This document shows, one piece after another, positions 1-11,723 of a stretch of 64,000 bases of DNA. Below the pieces are notes generated by a model. The model was not told the DNA's origin. It did not search any database and saw only the letters and a list, made by a program, of their open reading frames with translations. The stretch is taken from assembly GCA_025558075.1 (NCBI GenBank), contig JAHLKF010000005.1, forward strand, positions 372,001-436,000. Direction: 5' to 3'. The stretch comes from Gaertneriomyces semiglobifer (lineage: Eukaryota; Chytridiomycota; Chytridiomycetes; Spizellomycetales; Spizellomycetaceae). The position numbers and the translations under genes were made by a program. Each line of letters starts with the position of its first letter. Positions within the stretch are counted from its first letter, which is position 1.

Positions 1-996
1 TGCCGACCAAGCTCCTTGTGCGTTTCCTTGTGACGCAGCTAATCTAGCAGCGACTGTAAGCGTGTTGGGATCCTTAGGTATACCCAAAGTCTCCATCTCA
101 TCAAATAAACCACGGGCTTTGTCCACCTCACCCGCGTCGAGATACGCCTTGATGATGATGTTGAACGCTGCTATCGATGGTCTTTCGGTAAGCTTCCGGA
201 TCTGAGCAAAGTACTCTGCTGCCTTGGGCAAGTCATTTGCCGCGGCGTAGAACGACATCAGGTGATAATGCGAAAGAATATCCGGGGTGAGCCCCAAAGA
301 GACCATACGATCAAAGAAAGCCAGGAGGCGCGCCTCATGGCGACCTCTTGAGTAGCCGTGTAGGATGAGATTCGCGTCTTGCAGTGTCACTTTTTGGTCA
401 AGCCGTTGCTTCATGAACATGTCTTCTGCAGTCGTGGCATCACCGCCGCGAGCATATGCATGCATGATCCAGCGATGTTGATGCCATGCAAGCGGAGGCA
501 ACTTTGCGCGAGTCATATAGTCTACTACTTCCTGGACGGCTTTTAAACTACCAGCACGGCCGAAGACTTGAATGAAGCGACCGCACATCTCAGCCGAAGG
601 CGTACGGCCAGAGCTAATTAATGACTTCCATAGTTCCAAAGTAACCCTTGTTACGTACTCGTCTTTTCTGTTATGCAGCACGGCTCTTGTGCTGAGAACA
701 TCCAAGATCTTGCTGTAATCCTCCAAATTTAACTGCGAGACCTCATTGCCCTGCAGTCGACGATAAGACCTCCAGATATCTGTAGGGCGGACCTTGTCGA
801 CTGCCTCCTTAAACTTTGCAAAATCTGTGGAGAGCGAGGCATTTTGAATCGGATTTGGGGCAGCAGTTGTGGCGGTTGAAAACGTTCTTGCAATTCGCAT
901 CGACTGGATGCTGGCAACACATGGAGGACCAAAGACGGTCAACCTCGTGCTGAGCGCAGCGGCATTCCCGATACTCCTAATCGTGTTGGCAGCCAT
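1..996 (-). CDS. Pentatricopeptide repeat protein, mitochondrial (3' end outside window)
   Basis: The gene runs off the left edge. One frame stays open for 332 codons from the ATG at 996 to base 1. The first ~45 residues are rich in Ala, Ser, Thr and Arg with almost no acidic residues, which looks like a mitochondrial presequence. From about residue 120 the chain becomes helix pairs of about 35 residues with the PPR pattern, e.g. WIMHAYARGGDATTAEDM and AFNIIIKAYLDAGEVDKA. PPR proteins of this kind bind organellar RNA and act in its processing, stability or translation; which transcript is targeted cannot be read here. No intron is seen. It is divergent from the NUP155 gene across about 380 bp. 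The PPR call is firm; the mitochondrial location is inferred from the N terminus. Confidence 0.85.
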   Translation of the reverse strand, partial: MAANTIRSIGNAAALSTRLTVFGPPCVASIQSMRIARTFSTATTAAPNPIQNASLSTDFAKFKEAVDKVRPTDIWRSYRRLQGNEVSQLNLEDYSKILDVLSTRAVLHNRKDEYVTRVTLELWKSLISSGRTPSAEMCGRFIQVFGRAGSLKAVQEVVDYMTRAKLPPLAWHQHRWIMHAYARGGDATTAEDMFMKQRLDQKVTLQDANLILHGYSRGRHEARLLAFFDRMVSLGLTPDILSHYHLMSFYAAANDLPKAAEYFAQIRKLTERPSIAAFNIIIKAYLDAGEVDKARGLFDEMETLGIPKDPNTLTVAARLAASQGNAQGAWSA

Positions 997-1374
997 GTTC
1001 CCTCTTTCGACGTCGTCTCTCCGTTGCAGAAAGATCCCCGGTTGAGCTAAAATTCTAACAGTGGTGGGTCATAGTTTAACGTCCTCCCCCAGGGTACGCG
1101 GTTGCCATCCCAACGGGAATTGTCACGTGAAAGCACATGATAATGTCATCTGGTGTCATGTGATCTGAGCGTTGGCAGTTCAAACAACTGCTGCTGCAAA
1201 CACGATCGTCTTTTGACGAACGACGACAAACTTTGGGCGGCGAACGGACGCACGGCTACTCCTACGGCCCCGTAAATTATTGTTAAAAGCTGCGTGGTAG
1301 GAAGGGGGCCAGAGAGGGTAGAATCTGTTACTGGTGTACGCCGCGATCTGGAGGACGAGGTTCGAAAAAGCAGG
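997..1374. promoter_or_regulatory. Shared divergent upstream region of the PPR and NUP155 genes
   Basis: 378 bp between two divergently read start codons. No TATA box is visible. An in-frame extension of NUP155 upstream of its first ATG starts only with GTG at 1294, so the ATG at 1375 is preferred. No tRNA or repeat is seen. Confidence 0.5.
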
Positions 1375-4300
1375 ATGATGGGCAGCGAGGGCGGCAGCCT
1401 TTTCAGAAATGGCCCTGATTCGATGAGAGGAGGCACCGGTGCACGCGATTTATTTACTCCTGCGTCTGGAAGGGACGACTCGAGGTCGAGGACAGGCGGC
1501 AACCGTGAGTTATTCGGCAGTCTTAACGCTAGCACCAGTCGGAATAGACGATTGTTCACTCCTGGTGCTGGCAGGGATGACTCCATGATCTTTGGAACGG
1601 GAAGCCGAAGCACCTTTAGTCATGCCGGTCCTGGAGTAGACGAGTCGTTGATGAGGTCAACAGGAACTCAAGGCCACTTTGACGGGAACGCTGGCACAAG
1701 CGATTCTTTTGCCGCAACGTTCCAGCATACAAATGATAGCATGTTTGGAATGGACGTGCCGTCAGCTTCTTCAGGGTTTGCGTCCCCGCCAGCACCCTTA
1801 TTACCATCTAGTTCGGCACGGTTTGAAGAACGTTTGGTTGCCGCGAAGGATCTACTGCAGGAACGCATTCAACACGACAACTATCCGGATCTTTACAGTC
1901 TCCTGGAGCGTTTGGGTCCGGAAGGCACACGGGGCCAGGATGTATTGGCACCTGGGTCTGGTCCGGTCATGAAAAAGCACGACTCCCCACTTCCGCCCTT
2001 CATATACGAGCAATACGATCAGGTTCAGTGCCGGGCATACATGGGAATCCTACCGGAAATTCATCGTGCTTGGGTTAGCATCGACTCTAGGGCGTTTCTT
2101 TGGGACTATACATCATCTACCGAAGAGGCACCCACGCAGGTCGAGATCAACAATGACCAGGTCATTGCAACAATCGGCATCGTTAAACCGGTTAAAGGCA
2201 TATTTCTTGAGCAAATTGAATATTTGCTGATTGTCTCAACACCTCTTGAGATTTTGACTGTCGGGCTTGCATTTGCCGTCCCTGGAGACACTTCTACCCG
2301 AGTCGTCGTATACGATACGGAGGTCAAAGTCTCGTCCGACAGACTTGCCATGAAGCAAATTGTTGGCACGGAAGAGGGAAGAGTGTTTTGCTTAGGCCAA
2401 GACGGTCAATTGTATGAGTTCAGATACCAGAAGACGGATAGCTGGTTCAACAAGCGTGTCGAGCTGAAAAATCATTCCGCCAGTATGCTCTCACTATTGG
2501 CCCCTTCATTTCTGGACAGCTTACGTCTTCACGAGAGCCCGCATATCACTTATTTGGCTTATGACAAGGACCGGAAGTTATTATACTCTGTGAGCCAAAA
2601 GAGCGACGTAGAGGCGATTTATCTAGGACCCAAAGGAGATCAGTTCAATCGATTGAGGCCACTTCGCGACGCAGTCAACCATACGTTAGGTCCTGGCCAT
2701 AGCGTGGACGTCAGACTTGCGGCAATATATCCCATTGCGCCTGCGGAGTCCCATTTAGTGCAAGCAATTGCTATTACAACAAGAGGGGATCGCATATACC
2801 TATCCGTATCTTCGGGCAGTTCTAGTCAGCCATCAGCTGTACAAAGCACGTATGCACTGCCCGGAATTGAGCGAGCTATGGGTTCAGAAGAGGTCCACGA
2901 AGTATACTATAGCAGCGGTTTGCTGCTAACCGCAACATCAGTTAATGACGAGGTTGACAAAATCACAGCATTATCTGCAAATGTTGGGGAAATTGCACAA
3001 TTGCCTGTGAAAGTGTGGACGGATGCTGTCAGCAACTTGCAAATTGACGGGGTCGTCCATCAGTTCGCAGAGTTAAACCAAAAATCTGCAAAGCTGAAAC
3101 CCTTGGTCGCTGTTTCCGAGCAACCTGGATTCGTATTAAACACTTTGTCGACGCAGCTGGAGAATCCGCCGCGGTCTTTCCAACTATTGACGACCGCTGG
3201 AGTAACGAATTTGGTCAAGTTGCGTCCCATCGACGAACTCTGCCAGATCATCAGCTCTTCAACGGACAACGGCGCAGCGTTCAGCGCGTTTTACGAAGCC
3301 TATGGTCCGCAGGAGACATGCGCGATGTGCTTAGCTATTGCATGCAGGCACCCATCCGCGGTGGAGGCTGTCCAGCTGTTTGCCCCCACGAACCAAGCCG
3401 AAGTGATTTCTCGCGCTGGGGAAATATTTTTCGAGCATGGCGGTGCTCCGACACTTACCTCGGATGACCACGGAACTGGAAAAGGGTTCGGATCCTCAGT
3501 TGCGCAGCCCACGACAGAAATAGAGGTAAAACATAGCGGACGCCACGATGGGCTCGCGTTGTATATGGCGCGCGTCCTGCGGCCACTGTGGAAAAACAGA
3601 GTGTTTGTTAACAGAAATGGATCACTTATCTCCAATTTTTCGAATGAAGATCTTGTTCTCGTACAATCCATGTTGGACAGCCTGCAAGCATTCATCATGT
3701 CACGAGCAGGGTTTGTTGATCAACCCAGTCCGGACGCTGTGCCGACACATGGAGAAAGCGAGGAAGCATGGAGATACGAGCAAGAGTCATTATACAACCT
3801 AAACCTTTTGCTAAAGATGTGTGTGGAGATTGTTCGCCTCACTACGATTCTGGGTGGCCAGGATGTGACCATGTTTGTCAAGAAGGCGTGTGCGGCACAG
3901 ACGTCGATAGTCGACAATATCACTTTTGAAGAGCTCGCGCTTCACGGACGCGATTCCGAAGTATCCAGGATACTGATGTGGATATGCATGGAGAAGTTAC
4001 AGGGTGAACACAAGGAGAAAACGCAACGGCAGCTTGGGGAGGAACTAATGGCGATGTGCCCTTCGATCTGCGAGCAGAGCGAGTTACTACTGCTTGAAGG
4101 CCAAGATGCAATTGCGGCCGCGCATGCCGCCCAGACCGGCACAGCCGACCGACACAGGAAATTACGCGAAGCGTTGCGCATTTTGAGCAAAGCGCTACAT
4201 GCTATATCCTACGGAATGCTTGTCGAGATCTCGAATGAATTCAAAGCCCTCCAGTTTTACGATGGCTTGATCCATCTTTGCTTACAATGGGCAGATGCAC

Positions 4301-5869
4301 GGAAAGCAACCATTCAGCCAGAACCCATCGGTCAGCATGGGATGGGTACTTCAGGCTCCCCCCGCGAAGAATGTTTCCTGGCGTATGGACTCATTTTGCA
4401 AACGCTAGCCGATCTTAGGAGCAGTGCTGATGTCCCAGAGAACCACGTCCACTATCAAGAAACAGCATCCTTGTATAGACGGTCTATCGACCGTGCCCTT
4501 TCGTCACATGATCGGGATTTCCACGAAGCACTATACGATATGTACATAAGCCGCGGATGGATGTCACATCTGCTAGCCATGGTGAAGAAGCCCCCGTTTT
4601 ATGAAGACTACCTGCGGTCTCGCACGGATGAACCCGTCATGGCAGATATGCTGGCCAATTACTATGTCAGCACTGGTCAATTCAAGCAAGCCGCCGTGTT
4701 ATATCGATCGCTAGCTGATCGACCGAACTGGACTTTTGCAGAGCGGTACCAACTGTTGGTAATGGCGTCCACGCAAGCAACTACCGCGATGCAAACGTCT
4801 GGTGAAACAGGTGATGGGGCACTACAAGACATAGCTGATGCTGTTGCTGTTGCGGATATTCAGGCGGCTGTTCTTCGAAAGCTTCAGCCGTGGACGGGCA
4901 CGCGTGCCGAAGATATGAAGGCTGAACTCAACGAGTCATTGTTGACCGTAACAGATGTAAGTGGCTTGTTGAGTTGTCGTTCGTCATCCCGGTTGCCGTA
5001 CTGATGCCATGCCATCGACTGCAGCTTTTCCATAAATTCGCGAAGCCACTCGAGTTCTTTGACGTGCAGTTAAAATGTATATCTGTCAGTCATACTCAGA
5101 ACAACGTCATCGTCGTCAACCTGTGGGACCAGATAATCCGCCGAGGTAGCGCTGAAAGTGCCATCACAGTCAATGCCGCTAGTGTTGACTAAGCTTCTTC
5201 ATCTCAGGTTTAGATAAGGCGGGTCCCGGCGTTGACCCTTTCCTATCTTTACGACAAGCCATTACCAGCACAGTAGAGTATTTGGGTCATGATGGAAGTG
5301 TAATACCTACGGGTATGTACCTCTGGGTTGACATCGACTTTGTTTGTCCAGATGGTTTTTCTGACGTTTAAGGCATATGCAGATCACATAGTACGCAAGC
5401 TACTGGAATGGACATATAACGCCCGGCGGGAGCAGCGACGAGATCTGAGACAGTGGCTCATTGATACAGTGATGTCGTTGAATATGAAGACACCCCGCCG
5501 AGCGTTGTCTGCAGCCATTGTGAATCAGTATCAAAATAAGGTAATTAGTTTTGAATATGAGGTAATGGACGACCATTTAGCTCATGACCTCGAACCCCCT
5601 AGCTTCCGCCATGGAACAGTTCCGAGGGTGCAGCCTACTTGATGAGCGTACTGTGCCTACTTGCCGCAGACTGGCTACACAAGGAGTAAGTAGAGCGTAC
5701 CTTGAGCTTCATGTGGTCAGTTCTCATAGTCTTCTACAGAGCTTATGATCTTCCGCGACAAGAGCTGTTGCGAACACTGCAGGCGTATGTCCGAAGCGTA
5801 CCGGGTGGCGTAGTGCCAGAGTCTGTCAGCGAAGTGGAGAGCACCATCAAACAATTACAGGCGATATAA
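1375..5869 (+). CDS. NUP155: Nucleoporin Nup155/Nup170 family, nuclear pore inner ring
   Basis: Scaffold subunit of the inner ring of the nuclear pore complex (Nup155 in animals, Nup157/Nup170 in yeast). Exons by splice signals: 1375-4956, 5025-5145, 5208-5312, 5383-5540, 5603-5685 and 5740-5869, which join to exactly 1393 codons (1392 residues, normal for the family). The first ~150 residues are Gly/Ser/Asp-rich and disordered. The beta-propeller region begins around residue 210 with the family-typical YDQVQCRAYMGILPEI (MGILPEI from residue 223). The C-terminal half is an alpha-helical solenoid. All introns cluster in the last 900 bp. The exon 5 start (5603) is the least certain junction, since other AG sites lie nearby. 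The gene is followed after 44 bp by PRE4 on the other strand (convergent). Confidence 0.9.
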
Positions 5870-5913
5870 GGAAAAAGTGTATAATGGGTTGGGACGGATG
5901 AATGACATAGAAA

Positions 5914-7024
5914 TCACGCATAACCACGAATGCTCTCAGCAAAATCCCACTGCGTTTCGAGCTCGTAAGGCTCTGTGATAGTAATACCGGCAGCATTCAG
6001 AGTGGCGCGTTGAATCTGCCGCAGGTACTTGGTTAAGGCCTGCAAAACGCCATGGTAAACAAATGAAATCTCACCTTGTTCGACGATCTTGCATCACGGT
6101 AGTAAAGGACACGCATACAGTCGTCCAGCAGTTTTGCAGCTTCCTCTTCGGTGAGCGTATCCTCTCGACCTTCGACAGCCTTGCGGAGCAGCGGCTGGGC
6201 AATATACGCACCGTAGCCCGTGGCGATCGTAGAAGATTCGTATGTCGTTCCCTGAAGATCAACGAAGCCAAGAAACCTAATTGGTATGCGTAAATTCATT
6301 GGCTGTTTTGAGAGTTCAAAGATTGCGCCAGCAGCACTCACCGCCCGCCATTCTTGTCATTTTTACCCGCAACAATAAGCGAATTCCACAATGGATTCAT
6401 ATTAGTTCTCCTGTTGTACATCACACGGGCTAGGTATTCATGTATGTTTTTAGCGTAGAGCTCATGTCCATCTTCCGTGTATGCCTCTTTGATTCTGCAG
6501 AGATGAATCAGCTTCCGACCTATCGCACGCAGCGGCATAGTAAAGTTGTTCTTACAGGATATTGTCCATCATATGCTCAATGTACTGCATGTCGGAAACA
6601 TCGCCAGATGCGCCAATGACGGTGTGATCACCAGCAGGTATCAACCGCTGTACATCACGAAAGCGAGCCAAGGACCCATATGATGCTGAATTAATCCCAG
6701 ATTTAGCTACCAAACCCAATATTGAATGCGGGAAGTGTGAGGAATAACTTACCAAGCGTATCGGCTGCCAACATAACGCCATCCTTGTACTTGATGCCAA
6801 TCACGGAAGTGCCGGTGACAATCGGCTGTCTGAATCAAGAGCGTTAGCGCCATGGTCCCAAGCAGCACCAGCAGCAAAAAGATCACCTACTGAGTGCGGG
6901 TAGTTGCGCCAGCAGCGGCGGCATGACAGGAACCAACTTTAGCAGGAAAGTATCCGGAAGCACTGCAAATGCTCGCATCATCGTTGCGACGGGGGTTGCC
7001 CCAGTTTCCAGGGAAGTAGTCCAT
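5914..7024 (-). CDS. PRE4: 20S proteasome subunit beta-7 (PSMB4/Pre4)
   Basis: Non-catalytic beta ring subunit of the 20S core. Exons (minus): 7024-6891, 6829-6753, 6685-6556, 6494-6342, 6276-6075 and 6015-5914, giving 265 residues; human PSMB4 has 264. The propeptide covers about the first 45 residues and ends near TTRTQQPIVTGTSVIGIKY, the family's processing region. Diagnostic stretches follow: LAADTLASYGSLARFRDV, RRTNMNPLWNSLIVAG, FLGFVDLQG, ATGYGAYIAQPLLRKAVEG and CMRVLYYRDARS. The last exon could instead begin at 6039, adding eight codons in frame; the shorter form fits the family better. It is head-to-head with RPN12, a lid subunit of the same 26S proteasome. Confidence 0.95.
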
Positions 7025-7261
7025 CTGGGCGTTCTTCAGAGAGGACAGCAGTAAAGGGCGCAATGAAAGACGATTATACTATGGCCGAATATCCGAGATT
7101 GTTGCAGATTGTGTTGCTGTTTGTCGTTGCTGGAGTTCAGAGGCGAGTTGAACACGCGTCTCTCAGAACTGACCTTGTCAGAATTTTGGATCGTCGTATT
7201 GAGCTGCACACCCGAACCTTTCATCGCAACCATTCAATTCTACTCATCTCGTCTTTGAGAG
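7025..7261. promoter_or_regulatory. Bidirectional promoter region between PRE4 and RPN12
   Basis: 237 bp separate the start codons of two proteasome genes transcribed away from each other, so they probably share control elements. I searched by eye for the yeast Rpn4 site (GGTGGCAAA, either strand) and did not find it. No TATA box is obvious. Confidence 0.5.
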
Positions 7262-8466
7262 ATGGCAACTGGAACGCTGCAAGAGGGTATGTGCTTGCGC
7301 CGGTGCGCTGCTTTTTTTTGCATTCATGGGGCTCTGCTAACGGTGAAATATCTATCTCATTGTGCACTTACAGCCTTTAGCCTCTACGAACAACTCAAGA
7401 GTGAACTCGGTTCACCGAATCCAGATCTAGCGAAATGCGGCCAGTATTTGGCTCGACTGAAGGTTGGGGCAGAGTTGCTGGCAATCGGCTCGCCCATTGC
7501 ATTAACCTTATGCGGTCCTCAGATATATCTTGCAGAGCTGTCTTTTCTGCTCCCCGGCGATAAAGCGCCAAACTCACAGGAACTGCTTTTGGCTCGTAAG
7601 TGGCATCTCATGCTTCCCGCGCGAGACATAGCTTCTGAAGCTTTCTGTTGATGGTAGGGGAGGTCCTGGAGCTGGGTGCTCAATGGAGTATCCGTGCCAA
7701 GGACATTCCATCCTTCGAGCGCTATATATCACAACTGAGAGCCTATTACCACGATTACAGGTACCTGTTGTTGATGTCCTTGATGAAAGACGTCGGGAGT
7801 TTGTTTTACTGATGCCGCTCTGATGACCTCACGTAGCAATCAACTGCCTCCCTCCGCTCGCATGTATCCACTCCTTGGATTGAACCTTCTTCGCTTGCTT
7901 GCTCAGAACCGCATATCCGAATTCCACACTGAGCTTGAACTTATTGACACAGACCAGCTCACCAACAGCATTTATATCAAACACCCCGTACAAATTGAAC
8001 AGTGTCTGATGGAAGGGTCATACAACAAGGTGTGGCATGCCAGAGCGAATGTGCCAGCCGAGGAGTATGCTTTTTTCGTGGATATTCTAATGGGAACCAT
8101 CAGGTATGGCATCACTAATATCAAGACACAGACGTTTAGTGCTCATGCTGGTGGTTCAGGGAGGAGATTGCGAGCTGCAGTGAGAAAGCGTACAAAGAGC
8201 TTCCGCTAACCGATGCTGCAACGCTACTGTATTTGAAGACCGTAGACGAAGTACTTGGGTTTGCAAAGGAGGTATGTACGACATTCTGCACGTAATCATC
8301 TGCCACATATCATTTACCATGATCGACGTAGCGTGGATGGAACGTGAACGAGAAAGAGCAAAAGGTCTGCTTTGGTGAGGCCAACAGTGACGAACTGGGC
8401 ATTCCCGCCGAGAAGATGATCAATCAATCGCTGGAGTATGCCCGCGAACTGGAGAGAATCGTTTAA
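7262..8466 (+). CDS. RPN12: 26S proteasome regulatory subunit Rpn12 (PSMD8)
   Basis: Lid subunit of the 19S regulatory particle, needed for lid-base assembly. Seven exons: 7262-7286, 7374-7462, 7523-7595, 7658-7760, 7837-8103, 8160-8271 and 8332-8466, joining to 268 codons (267 residues). Strong family signatures: [87 protein letters not shown] and the ending [12 protein letters not shown]. The C-terminal half is the PCI-like CSN8/PSMD8 domain. The third exon follows an unusual donor, GTTGGG at 7463. An alternative ORF reading through that intron loses homology at once. Confidence 0.95.
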
Positions 8467-8956
8467 ATAAACATTACTCCCAATAATAAACGTCTCACGC
8501 CATGCTGTCTATTGATAAAGATGTGATTACATAATTCGCGTGTAAAACTCCGCCTCAGCGTGAGTCGTGTGGCCTTTTGTCACGGCGTGTTAAAAAGGCG
8601 ATTGTTTTGATGTGGCATTGTTTTCCTCGCATTTTTTTGGCATATATATTCCAGACAGGGCCTGGAAAAAACAGGGGAGCAAATGTGGGAGATGTGTAGC
8701 AAGAAACCTATTACAGAAGGTTAATTTATCATAAGATTGTGTGGAACTGCAATTCTCTGCGGCGTGCATTTTCATGCCAGTTTTCTGTCAGTCTCTCCAA
8801 GAATAAGGTTTCAGCTACTTGGATTTTGTGCAGTCATCGAAAGGACCTTAATTCCTTGTCGAACTCAAATTCGAGTGAAAGGACAACTGCTTGGGATTGC
8901 TCCACGACAAGAACCACCATTCACCGCCTGGTTAACACCATACATCGGTTACAAAA
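8467..8956. other. Intergenic, 490 bp, no gene recognised
   Basis: Between the RPN12 stop and the F-box gene start. Short ORFs on both strands (up to 106 codons) look random and match nothing I know. It presumably holds the RPN12 3' end and the promoter of the next gene. No RNA gene or repeat is seen. Confidence 0.5.
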
Positions 8957-10300
8957 ATGTCAATACGACCTCGAAAGCACACCTCACCGGCGGTCTCTCG
9001 ATCTATCTCCCTAAACTCCATATCTACCATCTCATCCAACGTTCCACTTCCCAATGAGACCCTTTACTCCATCTTCTCACGACTAGACTCTGTCAAAGAT
9101 CTTGCCAGGTGCTGCCTTGTTTCGCGGCAATTCAACGCATGCGTGTATTCGTTGCTTTATGAGCGATTGGTAGGCGTTGCTGCTGTCAAGAGCTGTCTCA
9201 GAAATGGATTTTCCTCATGGGTTAGGAGCGTTAAGCTCGTGAATGATGGTGTGGAAGCAGTGGATGAGGAGAACGGAGGCATGCTGGAGATGCGAAATGA
9301 GCGACGGATGACACCAGAGTTGTGGGGTATTCTTTGGAGATTCAAGGGCTTGAGAGCAGTTGAACTTGTCGACTTTAATCAAGCGGCTTTGATGTTACCG
9401 GAACTTCCCGCTTCAAAGATCACGCATCTGAAGCTCACTTACAGCTCTGAGTCAATCAGACCGCTTGTGCAGCTGGTCAGGTCAACACCGCTTTTGGAAT
9501 CCTTAACGTTGATTTTCTCAAGCATTCGCCCGGAGTTGCTTTCTTCTGTTTTCGAGGCTGTCCCATTGCTGACATCCTTATCGCTTCATCAAGACTCACG
9601 CTTGGATAAGGATTTTGTGGACAGCCTCTACGCCTCGTGCCCGCTGCTACAAGATATCCGACTTGATTCAGTGCATATCACTGCGGAAGCCTTTCATACC
9701 CTGCTGCAGCATTACGGACCACAACTACGATCATTGTCGCTCTCGTTTTCTGCACACCTTCCCTCCTTATCATTGGCACTTCTTGGATCGAACGCCCCAC
9801 GACTAGAACACATTCGGATATCATTTGCACCGTTTTTGGATGATGCAACTGTGAAAGCCATCTTTATGGGTTGCCCGTTGAAGAGCCTCAAACTGCGATA
9901 CTGCGGCGTGAGAGATGACACTCTTACTGCGGCGAAACGATATGGGCGAATGCTTCAAAGACTCGAATTTTACGAATGTAATGGATTGAAGAACTTGAAT
10001 GCCTTGGTTGGCCCTGACCCGCAGCCTGTAGCAGCAGACGTCCAGAGCCAGGGTTCACTCACCAGACTGCGAGTTCTCAAGTTGACGTGGTGCCGAAAGT
10101 TGTCGCTTTCGCGTTTGACTGGCGAGAGTGAGGGATTCTTGAAAATTCATACCCTTAAGCTCAACCGTTGCGACTTGTTTTCGGATGAGGAGATACGCAA
10201 CGTTGTTCGGGAATGTGATGTAAAGCTCATCACATCAATCGGAAGAGGAAGAGAGGTTAAAAGAGGAGTTATACAGGATGACCGCTTGTGTTGGGTTTGA
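8957..10300 (+). CDS. F-box and leucine-rich-repeat protein
   Basis: Single-exon gene of 447 residues. An F-box lies at about residues 28-72 (VPLPNETLYSIFSRLDSVKD then ARCCLVSRQF), the Skp1-binding module of SCF ubiquitin ligases. From about residue 125 there are irregular leucine-rich repeats (ITHLKLTYSS, LESLTLIFSSI, LTSLSLHQDSR, LKSLKLRYCGV, LRVLKLTWCRKLSL), the usual substrate-recognition part. The likely role is an SCF substrate receptor; the target cannot be inferred. The family has many paralogues in fungi, so no gene symbol is assigned. Confidence 0.85.
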   Translation: MSIRPRKHTSPAVSRSISLNSISTISSNVPLPNETLYSIFSRLDSVKDLARCCLVSRQFNACVYSLLYERLVGVAAVKSCLRNGFSSWVRSVKLVNDGVEAVDEENGGMLEMRNERRMTPELWGILWRFKGLRAVELVDFNQAALMLPELPASKITHLKLTYSSESIRPLVQLVRSTPLLESLTLIFSSIRPELLSSVFEAVPLLTSLSLHQDSRLDKDFVDSLYASCPLLQDIRLDSVHITAEAFHTLLQHYGPQLRSLSLSFSAHLPSLSLALLGSNAPRLEHIRISFAPFLDDATVKAIFMGCPLKSLKLRYCGVRDDTLTAAKRYGRMLQRLEFYECNGLKNLNALVGPDPQPVAADVQSQGSLTRLRVLKLTWCRKLSLSRLTGESEGFLKIHTLKLNRCDLFSDEEIRNVVRECDVKLITSIGRGREVKRGVIQDDRLCWV

Positions 10301-10560
10301 TATAAGCGAGCCTAAACTCTTATTACTGTACCATATTTATTCTTGAGTTCCAAAAAAGTATACAGTTACCGTGCAACTTATGTGGAAATAGACCGATCAA
10401 CGAGCGCTTTTTTGAGCTAAACCCGTTATGCATGTGGGAAGACATAGCGTTTCTATTCAAGTGTCCCACTTTCCACTTCAGTCAAGGATGCCCATCATAC
10501 TTCACGCCACATGTAGATACAAAGCTGGTGCTGGTCAGCATACGAAACAACAGAGCCTCT

Positions 10561-11338
10561 TTATTGAATGTAGTTTGATAACCAGCGGAAACCTTCACCG
10601 TAACCCTGCTTCATAATGATGGAGCACATGAAGAGTTCAATGGGTCTGATATCCTTAAGAGGCACCTTTCCTTTTCCGGTCGTCTGGTATAAGCCCAAGT
10701 GCTGACGCAACTCATCCTCGGAAACAGCCTCCGGTCTGTCGATCTTGTTTCCAAGTACGAGGAAGGGTATTTTGGAGAGCTCCTCGATGGAAAGCAGAGC
10801 CTACAGGTGAAAATGATCAGATGAGCTATGATGCGTGTGCGGGGCGGGCTGCTTAATGCCACTCACGTCCAACTCCGCCTTGCTTTCTGGGAAACGTTCT
10901 ACATCAGCGGCATCGACCAAGTAGACGATTCCATCGACTTCAGGGAAGTAATCTTTCCAAAGGCGGCGTGCCTGTTGGTGACCGCCCAAATCATAGGTGG
11001 TGAATTTGATGTTGGCAACCTGGAGCTCTTCGGATGCTAAGATGAAAGTAGCCATTAGCCTTTGCTGTTGATAGAAATCAAAGAACACGCAAGCTTACTA
11101 GGGTGCAGGGTGGGTGGAAGCGTCGCCAGACGATCGTTCTTCAGCATATGCAGGAGAGTGGTTTTTCCAGCATTGTCGAGACCAAGGAAGAGAATCTTTG
11201 CATTCTTGTTCATCAGACCTGGAAAAACCAGCCATTAGTTCATCGCTCGTTCGATGTCGCAGAGAGCCATCCACACGCGAAACGGGACTACATACCCCAG
11301 TCTGACAACAAACTCCAAAACCAGTTTACAATAAACAT
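10561..11338 (-). CDS. SAR1: COPII small GTPase Sar1
   Basis: Small GTPase that starts COPII coat assembly at the ER. Exons (minus): 11338-11296, 11218-11099, 11036-10867 and 10800-10561, giving 190 residues, the same length as yeast Sar1. The amphipathic N-terminal helix is [15 protein letters not shown]. The P-loop is GLDNAGKTT, switch II is [17 protein letters not shown], the guanine base contact is [10 protein letters not shown], and the end [13 protein letters not shown] is Sar1-specific and distinguishes it from ARF (no N-myristoylation glycine at position 2). Divergent from CDC23 over about 385 bp. Confidence 0.96.
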
Positions 11339-11723
11339 GATGCAACAATCCGATCAGCAGTGCAAGAAAACAATTATGATATGGGGTTGTTAATCTATGC
11401 TGCTCGTTTCGTTGTCGGTGGTGTTCCTCGTTTCGTCGTTTCGTCGTTTGCGGATGCGCTTGGCGGTGATGTCGCAGTTACCGAGGCAACTGAACGCGCG
11501 GCGACTCGACGACGACGACCGACAGGCAAAACGAGCATTAAGAGACGATATACGACGACGACGACGACGACCAGCGAGCGAGTGAGCGAGCGAGCGATCG
11601 AGAACAGAAGAGAGAGAGGGGAGAGGCCGGCGAACTATATTTATGAGGAGCACACACTTCAAGTGGCCTGGCAAAGTTTAGATCAGCAATCACAAATAAA
11701 CATTCGAGCCTGGTCCAGGCTTC
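11339..11723. promoter_or_regulatory. Divergent upstream region of SAR1 and CDC23
   Basis: 385 bp between the two start codons. It contains a low-complexity block of ACG and GCGA repeats, annotated separately, which creates long overlapping ORFs on both strands (for example 11360-11740) that encode only Arg/Asp/Ser-rich runs and are not believed. Confidence 0.45.
11552..11604 (+). repeat. Low-complexity ACG trinucleotide and GCGA tetranucleotide tract
   Basis: Six tandem ACG units at 11552-11571 are followed directly by an imperfect GCGA/GTGA tetranucleotide run to about 11604. The tract sits in the SAR1-CDC23 intergenic region. Confidence 0.85.
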
